Below, piece after piece: positions 6,048 through 12,079 of a stretch of DNA of 12,079 nt. The stretch's first letter is position 1. Every line of letters begins with the position of its first letter. A model generated the notes under the pieces. The model searched no databases. It was not told the origin of the DNA and saw only the letters and a program-made list of their open reading frames with translations. A program made the translations under genes and the position numbers. The stretch lies in NCBI GenBank assembly GCA_900551625.1, contig URWZ01000028.1, positions 1-12,079 on the forward strand, read 5' to 3'. This DNA is from an uncultured Collinsella sp. (GTDB taxonomy: Bacteria > Actinomycetota > Coriobacteriia > Coriobacteriales > Coriobacteriaceae).

Positions 6048-7472
6048 CTATGCGAATGGCTCGTCCTGCTGTATGGGAAACGTCACCGTAATGGTGGTTC
6101 CCACGCCCAACTCGCTCGACAGATCGAGCGTGGCGTGATGATACAGGGCCGCATGCTTGACAATGGCAAGCCCCAGACCGGTTCCGCCGCGCGCCTTGGA
6201 CCTACTCTTGTCCACGCGATAGAACCGCTCAAATACCTTGCCCTGTTCTTCAGGCGCGATACCGATTCCCGTGTCGGCGACCGCAAGGAACGGATGGCCT
6301 TCGTCGTTGGTGCCGCACTGCAGCGTAACCGTACCGCCGGGTCGATTGTAGCGGATAGCGTTGCTTGCCAGATTATAGATGAGCTCGTCAATCAAGCGCG
6401 ACACGCCCTCGATGACCACAGGCTTGGTCTCATGACTTATCGTCACATTCGCCTGACGGGCGACCTGTTCAAGACGCTGCTCAACCGCGTAGATGGCACG
6501 CGAGAGCTCAATAGGCTCCGTGGACCCAATGGGCACCGCCTCGCCCTCAGTTGCACGCTCGGCCTCGTCCAAGTTAGACAGCGTAAGGATGTCGTTGACA
6601 AGCGCTGCCAAGCGGCCCGCCTCACGATAGATGCGACCGCCAAAGTTGCGCAGGTCGTCCTCGCCCTCGACCATGCCGTTTGCGATGAGCTCGGCATAGC
6701 CCGAAATCGCCGTAAGCGGCGTCTTGAGCTCATGGGTGATATTCGCCGTGAACTCGCGGCGCATACGATCGTTGTCCGCCAGCACCGCCATTTGGCGCTT
6801 GAGTTCCTGGCGCTGCGACTCGATACGCTCAAGCATGGGGACCATCTCGGCATAGGCGTGCTCATAGCTACGGCGTGGGTGGTCCAAATCCACCTCTTGC
6901 AACGGCGCGATGATGGCACGGGACTCGCGGCGCGCCATAAAAAACGAGAGTACCGCGCCCGCTGCTGCGATAAGCAGCATCGGCGCCACCATCGACAGCA
7001 AAATCGCCGCAACGCCAGGCTGGGCCTGCGCCAAGCGGACAACCTGGCCGTTATCAAGGGCGACGGCGCGATACAGCATAATCTCGTCGAGCGTAGAGCT
7101 TGCGCGCTCCGCGGAACCCGAACCATTCTCAAAGGCCTCGATGACCTCGGGGCGATCGCCGTGGTTGGGCAGTGTGGAAGGCGACGCCTCGTTGTCGTAG
7201 GCAACCGATCCATCCTTGTTAATCAGCGTGATGCGCAAGTCCTCGCGATCGAGGCTACGCAAGAACGGGATGGGCTCCTGCTGCTCGTCGAGGGCGGCAG
7301 CAATGAGCTCGGTTTCCTGCGCCAGATTGGCACTCGTGGCATCCGCCAAGGTGTTTTGCACAAAGAACGCACCCAGCACCGTAAACGCCACGATAACCGC
7401 CATGGCGCAGACAAAGATCGTCACAAAAACGCGGTGCGACAGCGTATGTTTTCCCTGGGGGGCGAAGACCAC
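6048..7472 (-). CDS. phoR: Sensor histidine kinase, PhoR-like
   Basis: Membrane sensor kinase of 474 residues, partner of the regulator immediately upstream. Helices at about 14-38 and 155-179 frame an extracytoplasmic sensor region of about 115 residues. The dimerisation/phosphoacceptor motif TANITHELKTPLTAISGYAE has its histidine at 247. The ATPase boxes are complete: N box ELIYNLASNAIRYN (N367, N371), G1 ADTGIGIAPEEQ (D400), F box FERFYRVDKSRS (414-425) and G2 GGTGLGLAIVKH (429-440). The linker after helix 2 (EVDLDHPRRSYEHAYAEMVPML) resembles the PhoR-type linker of Clostridia and Actinobacteria more than a classical HAMP domain. The start is GTG 7472, three bases after the regulator stop, with a strong GGAGGAG six bases upstream. 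The PhoR assignment rests on kinase type and on adjacency to pstB; the sensed signal is inferred. Confidence 0.87.
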   Translation of the reverse strand: MVFAPQGKHTLSHRVFVTIFVCAMAVIVAFTVLGAFFVQNTLADATSANLAQETELIAAALDEQQEPIPFLRSLDREDLRITLINKDGSVAYDNEASPSTLPNHGDRPEVIEAFENGSGSAERASSTLDEIMLYRAVALDNGQVVRLAQAQPGVAAILLSMVAPMLLIAAAGAVLSFFMARRESRAIIAPLQEVDLDHPRRSYEHAYAEMVPMLERIESQRQELKRQMAVLADNDRMRREFTANITHELKTPLTAISGYAELIANGMVEGEDDLRNFGGRIYREAGRLAALVNDILTLSNLDEAERATEGEAVPIGSTEPIELSRAIYAVEQRLEQVARQANVTISHETKPVVIEGVSRLIDELIYNLASNAIRYNRPGGTVTLQCGTNDEGHPFLAVADTGIGIAPEEQGKVFERFYRVDKSRSKARGGTGLGLAIVKHAALYHHATLDLSSELGVGTTITVTFPIQQDEPFA

Positions 7473-7475
7473 GGG

Positions 7476-8204
7476 TTACTCCTCCGATGCGGTGGCCGCG
7501 GTGACGTCACCTTCGGCACCATCACCGGCAGAAGGCTCGGCCAAGCGGTAGCCCACGCCGCGCACGGTCTCGATGGCGCTGGCATGCTCGCCCAGTTTTT
7601 GGCGAAGCGTCTGCACGTGCACGTCAACGGTGCGCGAACCGCCGTCGAAGTCCCAGCCCCACACGCTCTGCAGCAACGACTCGCGGGTAAAGACCACGCC
7701 GGGCTTGCGCATGAGGTACTCGAGCAGGTCGAACTCGCGCAGGGTGAGCTTAAGCGGCTCGCCGGCAACGGTCACCTCGCGATGGCTAGGCGAGAGCACA
7801 ATGTCGCCCACGCTGAGCACATCGCTTGCCTGTTTGACCATGCCGCCGCGACGCAGCAGTGCGCGGCAGCGGCTGGCGAGCTCCATGAGCGAGAAGGGTT
7901 TAGTCAGGTAGTCGTCGGCACCGCCATCGAGCGCCATCACCTTGTCGAGCTCGGTGTCCTTGGCGGTAAGCATCATAATGGGCACCGTCGCCGTCAGGCG
8001 ATCGGCACGCAGGCGGCGCATAATCGCCAAACCATCGGTATCGGGCAGCATGATATCGAGCAGCACGGCATCGGGTACCCGTCGCGCCACGGCGGCCTTA
8101 AACTCGCCGTCGCACGAAAAGCCCTCGGCCTCGATTCCCTGCTTGCGCAGCGCATAGACCGTCAAATCCCTGATGTTGCCATCGTCCTCGACGTAATAGA
8201 TCAT
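7476..8204 (-). CDS. phoB: OmpR/PhoB-family response regulator
   Basis: Two-domain transcription regulator, 242 residues. The receiver shows acidic pair Asp7-Asp8, phosphoacceptor Asp50 (DAVLLDIMLPDTDG), switch Thr80 and Lys102 (KPFSLMEL). The C-terminal winged helix includes LTLREFDLLEYLMRKPGVVF, SRTVDVHVQTLRQKLG as the recognition helix, and the ending VRGVGYRLAE. It ends in a short Ala/Glu-rich tail. ATG 8204 is chosen because AAAGGGG sits six bases upstream; ATG 8228 adds eight residues and has no such site. It starts 64 bases after pstB and is nearly fused to phoR, so pstB-phoB-phoR are probably one transcript. In related bacteria such a regulator activates phosphate-uptake genes when phosphate is scarce. 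Confidence 0.88.
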   Translation of the reverse strand: MIYYVEDDGNIRDLTVYALRKQGIEAEGFSCDGEFKAAVARRVPDAVLLDIMLPDTDGLAIMRRLRADRLTATVPIMMLTAKDTELDKVMALDGGADDYLTKPFSLMELASRCRALLRRGGMVKQASDVLSVGDIVLSPSHREVTVAGEPLKLTLREFDLLEYLMRKPGVVFTRESLLQSVWGWDFDGGSRTVDVHVQTLRQKLGEHASAIETVRGVGYRLAEPSAGDGAEGDVTAATASEE

Positions 8205-8268
8205 GTTGAACCCCTTTGCGGCCGACATGACCGCATCTTAACCCTAAAGGTGCCTGTACTAGATGGTA

Positions 8269-9144
8269 TCAGCCAAAACGGCCCGTCAAATAATCCGCCG
8301 TGCGCGGATCAGTCGGATTCTTGAAGAGTTGCGCGGTGGGCGCGTGCTCCACCAACTCACCCAGCAAGAAAAACGCGACCGAATCGGAAATACGCGCGGC
8401 CTGCTGCATGTTGTGCGTCACGACCACCAGCGTGCAGGTCTCCTTGAGCTCGCAGGCAAGCTGCTCCACCACGAGCGTCGACACAGGGTCGAGTGCCGAG
8501 GTCGGCTCGTCCATCAGCAGAATGTCGGGCTGCACGGCAAGTGCACGGGCGATGCACAGGCGCTGCTGCTGTCCACCCGAAAGACCCAGGCCCGACTCTT
8601 TGAGCTTGTCCTTGACCTCATCCCATAGCGCAGCGCGACGAAGGGAGTCCTCGACCAGCTCATCGAGCACGGCGCGGTCACGCACGCCCATGCCGCGCGG
8701 ACCATACGCGACGTTGTCGTAGATGCTCATGGGAAACGGGTTGGGGCGCTGGAACACCATGCCCACGCGCTGGCGCAAACGGCAGATATCGTAATCGCCC
8801 AGGATATCTTGACCATCGAGCGCAATCTTGCCCTCGATGCGGCAATCCTTGATGCCGTCGTTCATGCGGTTAAAGCAGCGCAGCAACGTGGACTTTCCGC
8901 AGCCCGAAGGCCCGATGAACGAGGTGATCTGCTTGTCGCGGATCTTGATATTCACGTCCTTGAGCGCATGATGGTCGCCATAGAACAGGTCGAGGCCCTC
9001 GACATCGATGCGCGTCGGCGAGGCGGCAAGATCCTCTGCCGTGGGGCGAGTCGCATCCCCAACCTCGCGCTCGTGCGCGGCCTCGGCCTGCGCCTCTATG
9101 AGTTCTTCAAGCTCCGTGGGCTCCACAGCCGCAGCAGCCGTCAT
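8269..9144 (-). CDS. pstB: Phosphate ABC transporter ATP-binding protein PstB
   Basis: Cytoplasmic ATPase subunit of the high-affinity phosphate importer PstSCAB, 291 residues. Walker [10 protein letters not shown] (78-86), Q-loop [18 protein letters not shown] (131-148, with the PNPFP pattern diagnostic for PstB), signature LSGGQQQRL (188-196), Walker [14 protein letters not shown] (208-220, Glu213) and switch His244 in [14 protein letters not shown]. About 43 residues of Ala/Glu-rich sequence precede the usual PstB start ([17 protein letters not shown]); this extension is unusual and probably disordered or helical. ATG 9144 is preferred, with GGAGG eight bases upstream; the alternative GTG 9159 would place that site inside the gene. 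No pstS, pstC, pstA or phoU is adjacent: the gene upstream is a histidine kinase and the gene downstream is phoB. Confidence 0.96.
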   Translation of the reverse strand: MTAAAAVEPTELEELIEAQAEAAHEREVGDATRPTAEDLAASPTRIDVEGLDLFYGDHHALKDVNIKIRDKQITSFIGPSGCGKSTLLRCFNRMNDGIKDCRIEGKIALDGQDILGDYDICRLRQRVGMVFQRPNPFPMSIYDNVAYGPRGMGVRDRAVLDELVEDSLRRAALWDEVKDKLKESGLGLSGGQQQRLCIARALAVQPDILLMDEPTSALDPVSTLVVEQLACELKETCTLVVVTHNMQQAARISDSVAFFLLGELVEHAPTAQLFKNPTDPRTADYLTGRFG

Positions 9145-9199
9145 ACCGCATACCTCCACATCGATATCAATTCAGCAGTATCGATAGTAGAAATCGCGG

Positions 9200-9236
9200 C
9201 TCATATGCACGTGAGCGCATTGTCAAGTGTTTGTAA
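9200..9236 (-). promoter_or_regulatory. Candidate promoter and PHO-box-like repeats before pstB
   Basis: On the minus strand a perfect TTGACA (9226-9221) stands 15 bases before TATGAG (9205-9200), a four-of-six match to a -10 box with a short spacer. TTACAA (9236-9231) precedes TTGACA by ten bases, giving two imperfect direct repeats on one helix face, similar to the TT-ACA repeats bound by Bacillus PhoP. A short spacer plus activator repeats over the -35 would fit an activated promoter. The regulator link is inference. Confidence 0.4.
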
Positions 9237-9247
9237 GGGCACGCTGG

Positions 9248-10486
9248 CTATGCGGCGGGCAGCTCGATGGTGAATATCGTGTGTTCGGGCGTCGATTCAC
9301 ATGCAACGGTACCGCCGTGTGCCGCGATGATCTCCTTGGCAATAGCAAGGCCCAGACCGGCACCACCGCGATTAGTCGCACGCGCCGCATCCAGGCGATA
9401 GAACTTCTCAAAGATCACCTTGAGCTTAGCCGCAGGGATAGGATCGCCCTGATTGATAAAGCGCACGCGCACGCCACCGTCGTCCCGGCGTCTGGCCTCG
9501 ATCGTGATGGTCGAGCCCTCATAGCTATAGGCAATAGCGTTTTTCATGATGTTGTTGAACACGCGAGCCATTTTGTCGCCATCCACGAGCACCGTCAGGT
9601 CCTCGCCAATATCAACTTGGGCTTCCTTATGCTGCTCGTTGAGGATGGGATAGAACTCGTCAGCCACCTGAGCCAGCAGCAACCCCAGATCAACATAGCC
9701 GCGCGTGAGCACGATATCGTGGAAGTCAAAGCGCGTGATATCGAAGAACTCTTCGATGAGCGTATCGAGCCGGTGCGCCTTGTCGAGCGCCACGCCCGTA
9801 AAGTGCGCACGTTGCTCAACCGGCAGCTCGGGAGCCTCTTGCAGCAGCGAAAGATAGCCCACCACACTGGCAAGCGGGGTGCGTAGGTCATGTGCCAAGT
9901 ACGTGACCAAATCGTCCTTGCGATGCGACTCGTCACGCAGAGCTTGCTGCACCTTGCGCTCACGGTCACGCACGCGGTTAAGGGCGCCCTCGACCTCCAA
10001 GAAGTCGCCGTCGATGTTATCCCAGGTGTCGGGGTGATCGATCAGGCGATCTTGAATACGAGCGGCCAGCACACAATCGGCATGCTGCTCGCCCTGCTCG
10101 TAGCCCTGGTAGTACAGGGCGCGGCCACACAAGAACAGCACGCACGCGGCAAGCGCCAGCACAAAGCCAAGCATGTTGAATACAAAGCCGGCATCGAACA
10201 GCACCGGCCCTTCGATGCCGCCGAGCGCCATGGCGCCAATCGCCAACGTCATGGCCCACGCGGCGCCGCCAATCACCACGCAGCGGCACACGATCTCAAA
10301 TCGATCGATCAGCAAAAAGCCGACAAGCAGCACCGCCAAGATTCCGACGATGTTGTCGATGCCAATCAGCAGCAGGCTCAGCAAAAAGAGCAGCACCGTT
10401 GCAAGCGCGCGGTTGTCGACGACCGACCTCACGTATTCAAAGAGCCGATCGAGCACCTCGAACGCTTGCCTATCGTCTTTTGTCAT
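9248..10486 (-). CDS. Sensor histidine kinase, VanS-like
   Basis: Membrane kinase of 412 residues, partner of the regulator upstream. Four hydrophobic stretches (about 27-42, 44-60, 65-89, 97-120) fill the N-terminus with almost no extracytoplasmic domain, suggesting sensing within the membrane or of a partner protein. A coiled, charged segment (about 160-190) leads to YLAHDLRTPLASVVGYLSLL with phosphoacceptor His199. The N box is FNNIMKNAIAYS (N312, N316), the F box FEKFYRLDAARA (359-370) and the G2 box GGAGLGLAIAKEI (374-386). The G1 box reads FINQGDPIP instead of DxGxG, a form shared with VanS-type kinases. ATG 10486 follows a GAGG site by eight bases and lies 26 bases after the regulator stop; the frame extends upstream but that part overlaps the regulator gene. 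It is not evidence of vancomycin resistance, since no vanHAX genes are present. Confidence 0.87.
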   Translation of the reverse strand: MTKDDRQAFEVLDRLFEYVRSVVDNRALATVLLFLLSLLLIGIDNIVGILAVLLVGFLLIDRFEIVCRCVVIGGAAWAMTLAIGAMALGGIEGPVLFDAGFVFNMLGFVLALAACVLFLCGRALYYQGYEQGEQHADCVLAARIQDRLIDHPDTWDNIDGDFLEVEGALNRVRDRERKVQQALRDESHRKDDLVTYLAHDLRTPLASVVGYLSLLQEAPELPVEQRAHFTGVALDKAHRLDTLIEEFFDITRFDFHDIVLTRGYVDLGLLLAQVADEFYPILNEQHKEAQVDIGEDLTVLVDGDKMARVFNNIMKNAIAYSYEGSTITIEARRRDDGGVRVRFINQGDPIPAAKLKVIFEKFYRLDAARATNRGGAGLGLAIAKEIIAAHGGTVACESTPEHTIFTIELPAA

Positions 10487-10512
10487 ATCAAGATCCTCAC
10501 AAGCAAAAAGCG

Positions 10513-11208
10513 TTATTCGATGATGTAGCCGACGCCCCAGACGTTTTTGATAAAGCGTGGCTTTTGTGCGTCGTCGCCGATCTTTTCGCGCAGGTGGCGA
10601 ATGTGCACCATCACCGTATTGTTGGAGCCGGGCATAAAGTCCTCGTTCCACACTGCGCGGAACAGGTCCTCCACGGCCACCACGCTGCCGCGATGCTCGA
10701 CCAGATACAGCAAGATTGAATACTCGGTGGGTGTGAGGCGTACCGGTGAACCGTCCACCGTTACGGAACGAGCATCGCGGTTGATCTCCAAGCCGTCGAG
10801 CTGAATGGTCGGCGACTCGGCCGCCTGTGCACGGCTACCGTAGCTGGTGTAGCGGCGAAGCTGAGCGTGCACGCGCGCGATGAGCTCCAGCGGACGAAAC
10901 GGCTTGACCACGTAATCGTCCGCGCCAAGCGAAAGGCCCTCGATCTTGTCTTGCTGGGCATCGCGCGCCGTCAGCATGATCACGGGATAGGTATGGCTGG
11001 AACGGATTGTACGCAGCAGCTCAAATCCATCGATATCGGGCAGCATGACATCCAGCAGCGCCAGATCGAACTCCTGCTCCAAAATCGCCTTGGCAGCATC
11101 GGCCCCGCTATAGGCAATCTGGACATCAAAGCCCTCTTTTGTAAGGTAGATACCAACCAAGTCGGCGATGGCCTTTTCGTCATCAACTACCAAAATGCGC
11201 TCGTTCAT
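10513..11208 (-). CDS. OmpR-family response regulator, VanR-like
   Basis: Two-domain transcription regulator of 231 residues. The receiver has Asp9-Asp10, phosphoacceptor Asp53 (LALLDVMLPDIDG), Thr80 and Lys102 (VVKPFRPLELIARVHAQLRR). The winged-helix domain shows RLTPTEYSILLYLVEHRGSVV, then NTVMVHIRHLREKIGDD as the recognition helix and WGVGYIIE at the end. The PFRPLELIARVHAQLRR and NTVMVHIRHLREKIGD features are those of VanR-type regulators. GAGAGGAG stands just before ATG 11208. It is first in a two-gene unit with the kinase and is divergent from the carboxypeptidase gene, a possible target. Confidence 0.9.
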   Translation of the reverse strand: MNERILVVDDEKAIADLVGIYLTKEGFDVQIAYSGADAAKAILEQEFDLALLDVMLPDIDGFELLRTIRSSHTYPVIMLTARDAQQDKIEGLSLGADDYVVKPFRPLELIARVHAQLRRYTSYGSRAQAAESPTIQLDGLEINRDARSVTVDGSPVRLTPTEYSILLYLVEHRGSVVAVEDLFRAVWNEDFMPGSNNTVMVHIRHLREKIGDDAQKPRFIKNVWGVGYIIE

Positions 11209-11405
11209 GCGTGCTCCTCTCGCGCTCCATTATGCCTGAGGCGACGCACGCCACACACAACAAGCGTGGGTGATTAAGTCGGCCTTAAGCACCCTTGTGC
11301 CCGTTCGGGCGCGGATGTGGGCCACACACGCACGCGATGATCGTCGACGCCGGCAAACGATATACTCTAGTTCCAGAAGAGACCATCCCGTCGAAAGCGA
11401 AATCC
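11209..11405. promoter_or_regulatory. Divergent control region between the VanR-like regulator and dacA
   Basis: For the minus strand, CATAAT (11234-11229) is a good -10 candidate and would give a very short leader before ATG 11208; no clear -35 is seen. For the plus strand, TATACT (11361-11366) is a five-of-six -10 candidate about 40 bases before GTG 11406. Between them are the nine-base direct repeat GCCACACAC (11250-11258 and 11321-11329), the inverted repeat TTAAG-TCGGC-CTTAA (11274-11288) and small hairpins GCAC/GTGC and GCCCG/CGGGC (11289-11310). A shared operator here would be natural, but none is proven. Confidence 0.4.
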
Positions 11406-12024
11406 GTGAAGTCCCTCACCTCTTTTGCAAAGCGCTCAGCCCAGCTTGCCGCCGGCTTTGCCTGCGCTATCGCCCTTGCCGCTGGCGCGCCCACCGTCGC
11501 CGGCGCCCAAGTGCTCACGACCGACAATGTTTGCGGCAAAACCGCCGATGCGCGCGGCATCACGGCCGAAAACCTGCCCGATATTGATGCGACCAATGCC
11601 CTCGTCATGGGCAAAGACGGCACCGTCTACTATGGGCGCGGCGCCGATGAGCAGGTCAAGATTGCCTCGATCACCAAGGTCATGACCGCAATCCTAACCG
11701 TCGAGAATTGCAAGATGGACGAGAAGGTCACGGTGAGCAACGCCGCAGCCACCGTGGGCAATTCGACCGCCGGCTTGCTCGAAGGCGACAAGCTTACCGT
11801 GGAGCAGGCGCTGCGCGGCCTGATGATTCCCTCGGGCAACGACGCCGCCATCGTGCTCGCCGAATATGTGGGCAAGAAGATCGACCCTAAGACCAAAGAC
11901 GCCGAGGCCACATTTGTGAAGGCCATGAACGAGCGCGCCAAGAAGCTCGGCTGCACCGGTACGCTTTTTGAAAACCCGCATGGTCTGGACTTTGATGAGT
12001 GGACCGGCGACATGCACTCAACCG
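11406..12024 (+). CDS. dacA: D-alanyl-D-alanine carboxypeptidase (PBP5/DacA type), C-terminus cut by contig end
   Basis: Secreted or membrane-tethered peptidase (family S11) that trims the terminal D-Ala from peptidoglycan stem peptides. Counting from GTG 11406, residues 1-34 form a signal peptide: KSLTSFAKR, a hydrophobic stretch AAGFACAIALAAG, and cleavage likely after AGA. The catalytic S-x-x-K is SITK (Ser88, Lys91) in VKIASITKVMTA and the S-x-N motif is SGN (143-145) in MIPSGNDAA; NPHGLD (190-195) is also typical. The third motif (KTG) and the C-terminal part are lost because real sequence ends at 12024; the residues AVSYTHLRAHET that follow are translated adapter. The start is uncertain: ATG 11337 or TTG 11295 give longer versions, but TATACT at 11361 looks like a -10 box and would lie inside them. 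It is the only plus-strand gene in the window. Confidence 0.9.
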
Positions 12025-12079
12025 CTGTCTCTTATACACATCTCCGAGCCCACGAGACGCTACGCTAGCTCGTATGCCG
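12025..12079 (+). other. Nextera read-2 adapter, i7 index and P7 start (artefact)
   Basis: Bases 12025-12043 are the reverse-complement Tn5 mosaic end CTGTCTCTTATACACATCT, followed by CCGAGCCCACGAGAC (12044-12058), the rest of the Nextera read-2 adapter. The next eight bases GCTACGCT (12059-12066) match, from memory, the i7 index N709. The tail AGCTCGTATGCCG differs from the P7 start ATCTCGTATGCCG at one base. None of this is genomic. Confidence 0.98.

Noticed and set aside
6135..8324. Plus-strand ORF of 729 residues opposite phoR and phoB
   Set aside because: It spans two convincing minus-strand genes and the gap between them, is rich in His, Arg and Leu, and has no motif; typical antisense shadow of high-GC genes.
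9248..10651. Longer form of the VanS-like kinase beginning MERGLYARLQ
   Set aside because: The extra 55 residues overlap the response regulator and are Arg-rich out-of-frame sequence; ATG 10486 has a ribosome site and a natural N-terminus.
9248..11208. Vancomycin-resistance regulatory module
   Set aside because: VanRS-like pairs are common in Gram-positive chromosomes and no vanH, vanA/B ligase or vanX is present.

Overview
The window looks like a GC-rich stretch of a gut actinobacterium of class Coriobacteriia, most likely Collinsella or a close relative. This is an inference from protein style and gene content, not a database match. It is one assembled piece bounded by sequencing adapter on both sides: bases 1-32 are the Nextera read-1 transposase adapter and bases 12025-12079 are the read-2 adapter, an index and the start of the P7 tail. 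Biological sequence therefore runs from 33 to 12024, and the two outermost genes are cut by the library ends rather than broken in the cell.

All genes except the last are on the minus strand, so transcription runs from right to left. From the right: a truncated D-alanyl-D-alanine carboxypeptidase (DacA/PBP5 type, plus strand) is divergent from a VanR/VanS-like two-component pair. Next come pstB, the phosphate ABC-transporter ATPase, and a PhoB/PhoR-like regulator and kinase pair, with no pstS, pstC, pstA or phoU in the window. Then follows a compact polysaccharide-control set: a Wzz/CpsC co-polymerase, a CpsD/Wze-type tyrosine kinase and a CpsB/YwqE-type PHP phosphatase, with a GNAT acetyltransferase 39 bases behind. 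Next is htpG (Hsp90) and, at the far left, the N-terminal third or less of a YhgE/Pip-family membrane protein. This last gene has no closed reading frame because it runs off the contig.

The longest gene-free stretch (580-1020) is structured. It has a possible promoter and operator for the yhgE-like gene, a composite inverted repeat at 738-795, a 100-base imperfect palindrome at 828-927, and two perfect GC-rich hairpins just behind htpG. The htpG leader contains a terminator-shaped hairpin with a U-run between the best promoter candidate and the start codon.

Functionally the window joins envelope and stress functions: peptidoglycan trimming, an envelope-sensing kinase, phosphate sensing, control of surface-polysaccharide chain length by tyrosine phosphorylation, and a chaperone. 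I see no phage, transposase, CRISPR, tRNA or rRNA. The gene families are well known. The less explained parts are gene arrangement and intergenic structure, and I do not see a clearly new system.
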